Source of the DNA: Amyelois transitella | Lineage: Eukaryota; Arthropoda; Insecta; Lepidoptera; Pyralidae | Length of the DNA stretch: 64,000 bases | NCBI RefSeq assembly: GCF_032362555.1 | Contig: NC_083517.1 | Span: forward strand, 6,530,001 to 6,594,000 | Reading direction: 5' to 3' | Part shown: positions 31,999-43,500 of the stretch, piece by piece | Position numbering within the stretch: position 1 is the stretch's first letter | Layout of the letters: each line of letters begins with the position of its first letter | Made by a program: the position numbers and the translations under genes | Notes under the pieces: model-generated | What the model saw: only the letters and a program-made list of their open reading frames with translations | Database searches by the model: none | What the model was told of the DNA's origin: nothing

Positions 31999-33795
31999 AT
32001 GTCTTCTCAATTATCTGCACTTGAACTCCTTAAATTAGGGGATGAAGGAAGAGAAAAACCTTTTCTCAATAAAATTTGGCCCCAGCTTTTGGGATTTGTG
32101 TTCGGAGTTGGAACCGCATCTGCAATTAACTTTGGAACGAGACGTCCTGTTTTAAGCGGTAATTACATAATTTCAACAACAAATTAAAAAGCCATGGTTT
32201 AGATTAAATCCAAGTTCCAATAAAATTCTTCCAACACCCCAGTATAAAGACTTCTCCTATAGATTATTATGATTTTATTTAATACATTATGGATGTCATG
32301 TCATCTGTAATTATACTACAAATATATGAAAATCTATCAATCTGTTACTTTAAGCCATGAAAGTAACAGATAGACCGATTTTTTATAAACCAATTTGTTT
32401 CCCCCATGGATTCACTAGTGGACCACTTTTGATCTGAATGCAAACATACAGACACAAAATCACACCTCTTCCCAAGAGATAGGCAGAAACTATTGACAGA
32501 TGAATTTTGTTAATTATTCAATTCTGTGATCAAAAATAGAAAAACAGATATTTTTGTTCAAAGGGGAAAAGATCAGAGAAAGATGCAGGCTAAAGCTATT
32601 TGAAAAACTTTATTATTTGAATTACTTTATTTACTACTTTGATACTTATCAAACAATAAGTTTCAACTTATTGTTTGATAAGTATCCCAATGTAATCCAA
32701 GATTTTAAATGGAGTTTTTCATCAGTCACACTTTTGTTACCATATATTTCACTTGCCTATTTATTTTATTTCAAGGTATACACAAACATGTTCTGGGAGT
32801 TGTGGCATTTACTACAATCTTAACCTATGTGCAAAACAAACGTGATGATTACTATGCAGAAAAGGATGCAGTCCTCCGACACTATGTAGAACTACACCCA
32901 GAGGATTTTCCTACTCCACGTATGTAACAATAATTATAATTTAAGTATCAGCCTCTGGCTGCATCTCCCATGAGTATGTAGCGGTAACAATGATTCTGTC
33001 TCAAGCTATCAAAGGAAAGATCATCCACCAAACCAGGTGTAAATTTTGGCTCTGATATGTTTTTAGGTAGGTTTTATTTACTAATCCATAGAAACTTTGC
33101 CTTGTTCAATCAATTTAGGTTATCAGAATTTTCCGGCCACCCACTGGTATAAAACCAACCATTCTTTGAATTCCTTAATTATCTACCTATTATTATTATA
33201 AATTCAAAAGTAACACAGTCTGCCTGTCACACTTTCCGCCTAAACTGAACAGATTTTGATGAAATTTGGTACATTGATAGAGGAATAATTATTATAAAAA
33301 GAAACAATGCCATGGTTGAAAATTAGTTTTGAAAGAAAATTCTTGGTTGGTAGTGTTGTATCTTTGATCACCTTACTTGAAAATCAACTGAATATTTTTA
33401 CTATTCTGCCATAATACTACTACAGCTGGATGTGGCCTTCTAGTCTTTATGAGATTTTGGGTCCGTCTACCCCATAAGGGAAAAAGACATGATTATAAGT
33501 ATGTAGTATGTCATCCTCTTGGTGTCTGTCTTGTTCAAGTTCTTCTCAGTGGGTAGGAACCAGGGTTCAACTATTCACAATGATCAAAGAGTGGATAAGT
33601 TATATATGTATAAAGCAACTTATGTGACCTCCATGACCACATTAGCAGAAGCTGACTCATTCAGGTGCCTAAATATGCGGGTTTACAATGTTTTGCTTCA
33701 CTCTCAAAACAGTTTTGTTTTAATATCCATTTAATTCCCTTACAGCTCGGCAGAAAATTGGCGACATCCTCGAGCCATGGGTACCAATTCGTTGA
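31999..33795 (+). CDS. NDUFC2: NADH dehydrogenase [ubiquinone] 1 subunit C2 (complex I B14.5b)
   Basis: Three exons, 31999-32158, 32776-32919 and 33746-33795, join in phase with GT-AG borders to give 117 residues, about the size of other NDUFC2 proteins. A hydrophobic stretch (LLGFVFGVGTASAINFG) and a second one after the first splice (VLGVVAFTTILTYV) are the two membrane segments. The end carries the family signature: RDDYYAEKDAVLRHYVELHP, EDFP, then a C-terminus ending LEPWVPIR. It is an accessory subunit of the membrane arm of respiratory complex I in the inner mitochondrial membrane. A polyadenylation signal AATAAA lies at 33826-33831. The stop codon is only 176 bp from the stop of the convergent zinc-finger gene. 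Confidence 0.9.
32641..32686. repeat. Perfect 22-bp palindrome in NDUFC2 intron 1
   Basis: GATACTTATCAAACAATAAG plus TT (32641-32662) is followed by TC and then by the exact reverse complement (32665-32686). It has no coding or splice role that can be seen. Confidence 0.9.
33420..33512 (+). repeat. Rep-A 3' fragment in NDUFC2 intron 2
   Basis: AGCTGGATGTGGCCTTCTAG, then TCTTTATGAGATTTTGG, GTCTACCCCATAAGGG and a GACATGATTATAAGTATGTA tail. It is diverged and truncated. Confidence 0.65.
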
Positions 33796-33971
33796 GTTCT
33801 ATTATCTGTAAAAGTTAGAATCTAGAATAAAAAAAATATGTTAATTTATGAATTTAATAAATAATTACAATATAAACACACGACTTTTAATATAATTGAG
33901 ACAAACATTACATACTTAAAATAATTTTTAAACAATTCAGTCTTAAATCTTATTAATAACTAAACAGTTTA

Positions 33972-36900
33972 TTATAATGCACTGAAGCTCTTTATATGCA
34001 GTGGTTCATAGCCTTTATGATATTGAAGATGATGTTGTGCGAGAGCAGTTAAATACTCAAATCCTTCTCCACATATAGCACAATTATGACTGTCAGCTAT
34101 AGTCTTTGTGTATGGGTTGTGGCCAGGATATATATCTTTTAATCCTCTATGCTCGAATGATAACACACTGTGGCTCGGTTCAGGTAAATTTTCATGGGGT
34201 TTAGGATCAATTAAATGCTCAATGTGATGATTTACATCCTTCACGGAATGTGACTGTATTGGTGCAACATCTTTGCCCACATCTATACCAATTATATCTA
34301 TGTTTGCATTGTTATATCCCTCATTTTGCAGCTTTTCAGGCTCTTCTGGGACTTGGTGTTTCTTTTGTTTATGTAACCTCTGAAAAGCAAAAGCAAAATT
34401 ATTTTAACTATTTTAATTATTTTAACTTTAAATAAAATACTCATGCTATTGGTATGTTATATCTCATACCTAAGATAACTAAGATAACTTTTAAATCACA
34501 CAATAATGGACTGATAGAAACTCCACTTGCTTCAATTACACTGCATACAATAAAATTAAGTAAACACACACCATGACGTTCAAATTAATTAAAATATATT
34601 TTGCACATCAACAAAAAGTTTCATTGAGAAAATGCAAGCAATAATTTTAAATAAGTACATATTTAAAGCAAATTAAACTTAACTTACAAGATCCCTTGCC
34701 TGGACGTAGGCTGCGCCACACAGATCGCATTTAAAATTCTTAACACCCCTATGCTTGCCCATGTGGCGCGTCAGTTCACTAGAGGTGATGAATGATTTAT
34801 TGCATAATGAGCAAACCTAAAAAATTCAGTTAATAACTTTAGACATCAATGGTCAATGATTAAGATTCTGTAGTCTTCTTTCAGTCAACAAATGTTGGTC
34901 TTTGTAAGCTGTATGTTGAGACAGCATATGAATGATGTATTGTGGTGGTTCAGGTGAGTTCAGAATAAACACTTACATGGTCTCTCTGGCCAGTATGAAT
35001 TTTGAGGTGTGCTTGAAGATTACCTTGGGCCGAAAAACGTTTACTGAAAAAGATAACATTAAATAGGCTTCAGTACAGAAGTCCAATTAAAAATGTAAAT
35101 AGTTAAAAAATATAAATATAGGTTGTAACAGTGGAGGGAATGGTATTAGCCATTCCCTTGTAATACTTTTTTTAGACGATGGGCTAGCAATCTCACTGTT
35201 TGAATCCTAATTCCTTCAATAAGCTAAAAACTTACAGTCTTTTCAGGGCTTGATAAAACTACTACTAAAAATCTTGCCCTAAATAATGTTAAGTATTTAG
35301 TTAAATAATAAAATTTCTACCTGCAAACTTCACACTGAAATGGTTTCTCTCCAGTATGAACACGTAAATGGATAGTTAAATTGTGTTTTTGGGTGAATCG
35401 ACGAGAACAGTACATACATCCAAATGGCTTATCTCCAGTATGGGTTCTGAAACAATTTAAATTGTTTTTCAACACACATTCATTCAAGCAAAGCAAGGGG
35501 TAAGACATCGATATCGCCGGCGATTATACTGCCTGTCAAATCTCCGCTATACTCAATATGGATGAAGCAAAAAAATACAAGGCAAGTGGAAATGTAATCT
35601 ATGCTTCAACTTCAAGCAAAAGTTTTTAGAGTTTCATAGTATGATAAAATATTAAAAATTTTATAATTCAAACAGATGTGCTGCAGTTTCAGTACTCAAA
35701 AAATATATGTAAAGCAACAGCAAGTTTGTTACAATTTATGTTTATTTTTAATATTTTGTCCCATCATGTGCTCTAGGGAGCAGCCTCAGACCTTTTGAGA
35801 AGAACCATTGCCCATTGCCAAGAACAATCCCAAGTTCATTAGCCTTCCCCTTAGTCGCCTTTTACAACATCAATGGGAAAGATATGTATGGTCCTATTCT
35901 AAAGTGCCAGGAAGCACACGGCATTTGGCCAAATATGGCTGCTTTTACCTGACGTGCATTTCCAGCTGTGCTTGACACCGGAACTGCTTGTTGCACTGGT
36001 AACAATTATGCTCCTGTTTAGGTTTCGGCTTGGGTCCACGTTTCTGCTTCTCTGACTCAGGCTTCTTTTTGTAGTTTCCATTGGTTTTTCTTTGGCTCAT
36101 GCATTTACTGAAACATTTAAAGTTATTTATTAACATAAAGTTTATCCTCACACATAGCAACTGTAAGTAGGCACTTGTACCTCTAATATAGTTATCTAAA
36201 TGAAGTTTGTAAAATACACAATTCCATGCTTAATTTGTCTACCAGTTAGCTGTTAGTCATTGGAAATGATTAAAGGAGAGATAAATAGACAAGACGTCTG
36301 GTATAATAACTTGACTGACAAAGATAATTACCATTTTTTTATAATAGTTGTCCTTACCGGCATCTGAAATTAATGAGAAATAAAGTTATTTATATATAAT
36401 TCTATAATTGATTTAATTGTACTAAATTATAAAAAGTTACCTACAATAGGATCCGTCATCACAGCTGCATCATTAAACCTGCAACATTTTTTTATTTACC
36501 TAAATTAAAGTTGGCATTTATGTGTTTATTCCTATCCATCAATATACTGAAATCCTAAACCTTACATAAATTAAAAAAGTAACTGACTGGTGTTCTATAC
36601 TATAAAGATATTGGCGAAAAAAATTATATGGGGATCTATGTACAACAGAAGCAAACATATGATTTTTGAAATTTCTGCCTGTCTGCATGAATGTTTGTAC
36701 TCACAAAACACCAAAACTATTGTTCCATATTGAATGCATTTTTCAGATGTATTAAGCTTGGTCCAACTTAAAAACTAGGACACAAACCCCAGCTTCTTAT
36801 TGAACTTTTTGAGTGAACATAGTTGCGGGCAATAGCAAACAAAACAGTTTAACTAGTATGATTTAAGAAGTGTTTTTGTGTCACATAATACCTCACAATC

Positions 36901-37466
36901 AATTTTGATGATGTTTGTCACAAAAACAGACAAGGTTCAGAATTATCATTGGTTACATTTTAATGAAAGTTCTCACAGGAGCTAGGCACTATGCATAAGG
37001 TGTTAATTAATATAAAGAAAAACACCATAAATAAAGTAACACTTACTTCTCTGGGGTGTGCAGCCCCAAATACTGCCGAAGCCGCACATCAGCTCTTTCA
37101 CATGTTTGTTTGAAATGATAAGCAATTCCAAGTTTGTATACACAGTTACTGCACATTTGTTCTGGCAACCCATCGTTTTTACTTATCTGAAGTAGGTAAT
37201 GAAGACAATATATATTCCATAAAACTTTTAGGTAAAACTATTATTCAAAGAGGATATAATCACAATCTACGTTTTATATACGTCTTATTTGTCTACTAGT
37301 TTTATAGGTCTACTTTTGTTAAAATATAAACAAGACATTATTTCCACACACTTACTTTAATATTAGATGAATATTCTATCATTTCACATAGCGTTAGATT
37401 AAAGTTTTTAGTAAAAATGGAAGAGAGCACACCTTCTTCCAAACATATTCTACAGATTTTATTCAT
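33972..37466 (-). CDS. ZAD-type C2H2 zinc-finger protein
   Basis: Nine exons: 37466-37356, 37186-37047, 36464-36441, 36363-36358, 36107-35949, 35446-35321, 35043-34977, 34816-34688 and 34379-33972. They join in phase to 389 residues. The N-terminus has paired C-x2-C motifs ([10 protein letters not shown] and CSNC) of the zinc-finger-associated (ZAD) domain, a dimerisation module expanded in insects. Six C2H2 fingers follow (starting NCYQC, GCMYC, QCEVC, VCSLC, KCDLC and NCAIC) with TGEKP-like linkers between the early ones. It is therefore probably a nuclear DNA-binding regulator. Its target and orthologue are unknown. Exon 3 (24 nt) and exon 4 (6 nt) are unusually small; a second acceptor 14 nt upstream of exon 3 would lead to a stop codon. 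Confidence 0.85.
35150..35262 (+). repeat. Rep-A fragment in zinc-finger intron
   Basis: TTTTTAGACGATGGGCTAGC, ATCTCACTGTTTGAATCCTA and CTTACAGTCTTTTC follow the Rep-A order. Both ends are missing. Confidence 0.6.
35800..35930 (-). repeat. Rep-A 5' fragment in zinc-finger intron
   Basis: The reverse complement reads the 5' half of Rep-A: GTGCTTCCTGGCACT, AGAATAGGACCATAC, TTTCCCATTGATGTTG, TAAAAGGCGACTAAGGGG. It stops before the middle block. Confidence 0.7.
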
Positions 37467-37589
37467 TTGACTATTTTTACATGAAAATTACAAATTTTAA
37501 AGTTTTACTGTTTTTGTTTGTTGATTTGATTTGACTTATCTTGACATAATTTCGATAAACATATTATGTACCTATTGACAGTGATTGCA
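37467..37589. other. Upstream region of the zinc-finger gene
   Basis: About 120 bp between the zinc-finger start codon and the hAT target duplication. It should contain the gene's 5' UTR and perhaps promoter. No clear motif is seen. Confidence 0.35.
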
Positions 37590-38049
37590 GTGCAGAGTAG
37601 GAATGTGAAAAAAAAATCGATTATGGAAAAAATCGATTAAAAATCGATTTTTTTAAAGTAAAAATCGATTTTTGTACGTGATTTTTTTAAAATTAATAAT
37701 CGATTAAAAATCGATTTTTAAAATCATACAATAAATGCACTCCGACATTACGTTTTTGTCTTCTGGCTTGTAGCCCGGAACGCGAACTGCCAAAGAATAC
37801 TATCATAGCTCCATAATATTACATTAACGCCATCTGTGCATTATTTCTGTGCTCTTAAAACAGTTTAGATGATTAATTTAATCAAACATTCTCTAGATGG
37901 AATTAGTCGATGAACAGTATTTTACCGACATTCGGTTGATATTTTATTCATTATTCGTTGCTGAAATTAAATTTTTCAAACTTGATTGTTAAATACTTTA
38001 ATTTGTGTTAATTATATAAGAACTTACTGTTTCTGTTGTTTATTTTTAA

Positions 38050-38627
38050 CTAGCTTTTGCCCGTGGCTTCGCCCGCGCAAATGTATTTTAGATTATAAGG
38101 ATACGCCATAAAATTTCACCCTTTTTTAATCCCGTATCGTGCGGGACTGTTTTAGTTTATATTTGGTTTAAATTCATATGGCTTCTCCCGTCTTGTCCCG
38201 TCTCTGCTCGTTCTGTTCCGTCCCGTCCCAACCTGTTGTGTCCCGTCCTGCCCCGTCCAGTCCTATCCTGTCCCATCCCATCCTGCTTTCCGCAACTGAT
38301 ACGTATTTTTTACTAACCAATATTTAAGACTTCTCGCACTTCGACACCTATCAAAAAACGAAGTTTCATACAAACTTCCAACCCCTTTGTCGCCCTTGAG
38401 ATGCAGTTTTTAAAATCCAATGTTTTAACAAGTCTGATTCTTTTTTGTTATACCACGTTTTATAGTGAGTGACGTTTCATGTCAAGTCACACGGGAACGT
38501 TGTCGAACGGGATAAAAAGTATCCTATGTCCGTCTCCTTGCTCTAAGCTACCTACCATTTTTCAGCCAAATCTGTTCTTGAGTTATAAGTGGTGTAACTA
38601 ACACGACTTTCTTTTATATAATATAGA
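38050..38627 (-). mobile_element. Non-autonomous Helitron nested in the hAT element
   Basis: On the minus strand it begins TCTATATTATATAAAAGAAA after an A and ends GGGCGAAGCCACGGGCAAAA then GCTAG before a T, as expected for a Helitron between A and T. No target duplication is present. It includes the pyrimidine-rich TCCCGTCC repeats at 38190-38290. It has no coding capacity. Confidence 0.75.
38190..38290. repeat. CCCGT/TCCTG minisatellite inside the Helitron
   Basis: A run of diverged 5- and 10-bp units (CCCGT, TCCCGTCC, CCTGTCCC) on a strongly pyrimidine-rich strand. It lies in the middle of the Helitron, so it is probably a family feature. Confidence 0.7.
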
Positions 38628-38829
38628 TGAATAAATCTATTGATATAATGTATATGGCGTTTATTTTGACATAATTTGAAAAATTAGGAAAAAATCTATC
38701 AATATAATAAAATCGATTATTTTCTTAAGAAAAATCGATTATTTGTTAATCGATTTTTCATACTTAAAAAATAAATCGATTATATAAAAATCGATTTTTT
38801 ATCAGCAATGTCACATCCCTAGTGCAGAG

Positions 38830-39295
38830 TAGAAGTGAACGATATAAATCGATATTTGATAAAATATCGATACATGCACGCGATATATCGCTTCAACCCA
38901 ATATTATCGAATCACCTAGTATTGATATCCTTTGTTCGGTGTACGACAGATTCTGGATTGTATATATGTACAATCGATATATTTCATCCGATATAAAACC
39001 AAAAGAGTGAATAAAATTTTGTTTTTGCGAAGTCTACAGAAAAAATATCTGGATTCATAAATCCCAATATTAAAGGTAAGTAAAAAAAAGTATGTAGTTA
39101 AAATAAAGTTGATTTGTTTCTTCATCTTAGCTGTTTTTACTCATATTATTATTAATCTGAAACCTATCTAATATTGTAAGAATAGTTAAATACAAACAAA
39201 TTACTTACGATATATCGGAAAATATCGATATATTTGGACACTATATCGCAAAGTATCGATAGAACACAAAAAATATCGATATTTTTTATATGAAG
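38830..39295. repeat. ATCGATAT-rich repeat region
   Basis: The sequence next to the hAT target site is rich in ATATCGATAT-like motifs at both ends (38840-38895 and 39205-39285) in opposite orientation, with plain sequence between. It may be an older non-autonomous DNA element into which the hAT copy jumped. Clean termini could not be defined. Confidence 0.45.
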
Positions 39296-39484
39296 CGCCC
39301 CGGCACTTTCTTTTTTTTCTAACCATATGCAAAAATCCATAAAGCCTAACGCTTTATTGGGAAAAAATGGTTGAGAATCAGCTTCACTTTGTAGGCAATA
39401 ACAAATTAGCCAAACTCTCGTTCCCTGCAGATTGTAAAAAAGAATCAATGTAAAGGTTAACACACTTAGTATAACACACTTTTA

Positions 39485-39645
39485 TTCAATGAGGTAGCAA
39501 ACTGTCACCATTTGAATCTCAATTCTATCATTGGGCCATACAGCTGAACGTGGCGTTTAGTTTTTCAAGACTTGACTCCTTGGGCGAACGTAGTCTGTGG
39601 TTGACTTCCTCATTAGGGGTAAAGACGTGATTACACACATGTTTA
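39485..39645 (+). repeat. Rep-A fragment
   Basis: TGAGGTAGCAAACTGTCACC, TTGAATCTCAATTCTATCAT, CAGCTGAACGTGGC and AAAGACGTGATTACACACAT keep the Rep-A order. It is 5'-truncated and diverged. Confidence 0.7.
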
Positions 39646-40580
39646 TGTAGGATATCTACTGAGCTTTTAAATTTTTCTCTTCTCTAATCTAACTTAAAAA
39701 GATTAGGTATACTAGTGAGATTGGTTGGTTTAGGAAAGGCAAGAAAAGAGCTGCAGCTTGGAACTTTTTACCGGAATAAAAATCGTGTCCTGTGTTATTA
39801 GTATTTTTATTATACCTATTAAATAAAATACTAAATAAAAGCAGTTTATATGACATCTAGATTTATTTGTTCAAGTCCAATAGATAGAATGCACAATAAT
39901 CAAGCCCATAGTAGGTACGTTCACTTACAATACCTAAGTATAGTATTTTCGGAACGTCTAAAAAAGCAAAATATATTTAATACGTAATTAGAATATTAAA
40001 AATAATCATTCAAATAGAAATACTGTAAGATGATGTATTTTTGTACAAAAAATAAAGAGTTCGTTAGGGATATTTAATTTTTCAACTATAAGTGATAGGA
40101 CTGAGGTATAATACCTACTAAACACAACATTTACGTTTTGTGTATGTTAAGGCGTAAAAAATAAAAACCAACGATTTTAAGTCGTTCAGTCATGAAAATT
40201 TAACTTGTTAATTCAAGGCACATTAAACACTGTCTCATCAATAACACAAACACCACATAATATAACATTATAGGTACTTTTTGTATAAACTAAGACAATA
40301 TTTAAGTTAGTTAGACATAGCTCTCTCGTTTTGGGTGCCATACCCCTTTCCTACGCGAATGGCACCGTATAGTTTGCCATTAATCTGTGTGTGAGAGAAT
40401 AATCACCAATAAAGTAACGTTTGAGCAATGGATAAAATTGAAGGAAAATAAAACAAAAGTATAAACAATCTTTTTATCTTCATAAACAATTACTTATCAT
40501 AAAATTATAAATCATAACAACCCATAAAACTATTTAAATGATATCTTATGAGCTTACTGGTTACAAGATAAACATATAGA
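39646..40580. other. Downstream region of aminoacylase-1
   Basis: No gene. An imperfect inverted repeat around 40325-40410 (CTCTCTCGTTTTGGGTGCCA mirrored by GGCACCGTAT...GAGAGAAT) may be a small element. The aminoacylase 3' UTR should lie immediately upstream of 40581. Confidence 0.35.
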
Positions 40581-43500
40581 TTATACATTAGCAATAGCTG
40601 GTATTAGTTTAACATAAATATCAATTCCCTTCAGATACACTTCTACTTTGAGAAACTCGTTGTGGTCATGTAGTAGTACGGGGGTGTGGTTCATGGGAGA
40701 GAATCCTATGGCGGGGATGCCGACACTGCGCACGTAGCGGCTGTCTGTCCCGCCGGGGAATATGCGACGGTCTAATTTCAGTTTCCTGAAATTAGATATA
40801 AAAAGTTAAATATTTATTGTTACAAAAGTAAATAAAACAAAAGTGGAGAAATAGTGTGTTGTTTGTGTGACAAGCAGTTGTTTGACAATCAAAAAAGTTG
40901 TGTAGAAATCATTACAATGTCACAAATATTTTATTTCTTCATAGCTTTCGCCCGGAATTCAATCCCATAGGAATTCACAGAAATAAAAGTAACTTCTTGA
41001 TAATCTTGTTATTTCTAAGCCAAATTTCTCTAGATTTGGATCAAAATAATACATACATTTCGTCGGCCGCTGCTTTGAATGCTATCCAAAAAGGATTTGA
41101 GGCATCTGTTTTCGTGCATTCCACATAGGGATTTTTCTGTTCAAACTCAAACGAGACACCATCACCTGCGTCTTTACACCATGTTTTAACCTAAAACATT
41201 AAAATGAAATATTACTAATTTTCCACTACCTATACGGTGTGACTTTCGAAAATGATAATCGTTATTAACAGCCCGGTCAAATTAGACTTAAAACTAAGAG
41301 TAAAGCAACATAAATTCTCAACAAGCGGAAGACAAAATTGGTATTGGTACCTAATGATCAAAAACATGATCTCAAAATTCCCCACCATTCCAGCTTAACG
41401 AAATAACAAATTCAATTCTAAGTATGTTTTAATAATTTTACTTATTGTCAGCTTGTTGGAAATTTTTGTAGCTTCAGTGTCTAAATTAATCTGATTATAA
41501 ATATTGTTATTATTTACCCGATTTTCAAATTCAGCGTGATCCACCGTGACCGCCAGCCGTATATCAAAAACCGCGGTCAATTTTTCGGGGACCACATTTG
41601 ATTGTACGCCTCCCTGAAATAAAAAAAAAGCAACTATCAATGGGCCTGCCTCTAAATACTTATTTAAAATTTAACCATACCTCAGCTCAGTATTTAATTT
41701 TAAATTCATAATCTATATTTTTGGGTAATATATTTGATAACAAAAAAAAATTAAAGTAGGTACCTACTTGTGTAAAATAGTAAAACGTGCATTTTATAAA
41801 GAAAATGGGATTATCTTGTGGTTTTTATTATATCATAATTTTTACTCACCGCAATATATATCAATGGGTATTTTAGGATAGCTTGAAAATAAAGCATATA
41901 AATAAAAATAGGTAGGTATTTTTGTATGGATTTTGATACCTAATAAAGTATTATTCTAAGACCTATGCTCCCTGATGAAGCGACAGTCAGAATCGAACAA
42001 ACGTCCTAAGAATTATGATTAAACAAAGATCCAAAACAAATTAATACACGAAAACATAAGTGAGGGACTTATTCAAAAAATTAGATGTTTATTTCAAAAC
42101 TTTAGCTCAACAATTCTTCCCTTATTAGTATATTGGAACAACCTACCTTTAACATGTTTTATTTGAATTTTGAATATGAATATTAAAATAAATCTACTGT
42201 TACGTGAATGCGTATGAAACTTATACTTGTGACAGCAATTTATGGTTTTATCCATCGTAAGTAAGTAAATTGCTACTTACATATATTTGAGTCAAGTTAA
42301 TTGTAGTCACATCTCCAATGGTAAGCTTTGGATCACTTTCCAAAATTTTTTTTTGCTCTTCCCTCAAATCCATGAATTTATCAATGATAAACCTCAACTG
42401 AAATCAAAAAAACAATATCTTAATATATATATATATATATATAAAAGGACACTAATTAACGTGGCATATCAACGCACAACTCAAACAGTTGGGTCTAGAG
42501 ATTTGCAATTTGGCATGTTGGGTATTATTTATGTGGTCTAGAGATAAAGATATAGAGACTAAGAGAGGGTTCCCCGGAACCCCTACGATAAGGAAAATTA
42601 AAGAGATTTCTCGCTTTATGCGTACTCTAGTCTACTGACTGACTACTGTCAGTACTTAAAATTTAATCATTAAATTACTCTATCGTAAATTCATTAATTA
42701 TTACCTTTTCACCAGCTGTGTTCGGTATAAGAAGAGACCCATGGCCAGGCTGTCCTGTGCAGTGTATGTGCATTTCTGTAGGTAATTATTAAATATTATG
42801 TTACATATTGATAATTTGCCAAATAAGTAATGTTAATATATGCTCTCCTTTTTACTTCTGGCGTTAATCCCGGATACATCCTCTACTCTCTGGTGAGGAG
42901 CCCGGGATCCACTTTTTGACCATAAACATGGAATGGGTAAGCCAGGTTTTGCGAAGTTAGTAAGAAAGTTACTTGTATGTTATTGTAGACGTATTATATT
43001 TAAGTATTTATTTATTTATTATTAAATAATTAACTTTAATTCACTTACGCCAAATACTTCTTTCGCCGTTGAAAATTATAAATTCTTCACCAGGGTTGGC
43101 CATGCCTTCGTCTAAAGCGAATCCAACATTCAAAGCCTTAAAATCGCTAGTGTGAATGAACTTCTTCATGCCATCTAGTCCTCCGATCTCCTCGTCTGTC
43201 AAAAATATATAGTTGTAAGAATTATAACTTTTTAAAATAATATTTTGTAAGGAACATTTAATTTTTGAAGTAAAAATGGCTAAGGTTCAAATATTAATTT
43301 AACACCGCATGCAGAAGCATTGATCAGCTTTATCACAAATTGAAAAAATACTATTTAATATTCAATGAATTTAAACATGGCGATTCTGACAAACATTTTA
43401 TCAAAGGAAACGTCAGTTAGGCCTATCACGGCTAAATAAGCTTGTCAATAAGATACTTCGAAATTAATACCAGGGCATTGATGAACTGTGTACATTGTGT

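Larger units (their letters stand above)
37598..38821. mobile_element. Non-autonomous hAT element with nested Helitron
   Basis: It starts TAGGAATGTGA and ends TCACATCCCTA, an 11-bp imperfect TIR. It is flanked by exact 8-bp duplications GTGCAGAG (37590-37597 and 38822-38829), the hallmark of hAT transposition. Both subterminal regions carry repeated ATCGAT motifs in AAATCGATTT context, about six on the left and five on the right. A Helitron (38050-38627) sits inside; without it the element is about 646 bp. It has no transposase coding sequence. Confidence 0.85.

Noticed and set aside
38190-38290. A CRISPR-like array
   Set aside because: Units are irregular 5-10-bp pyrimidine repeats without unique spacers, in a eukaryotic Helitron.
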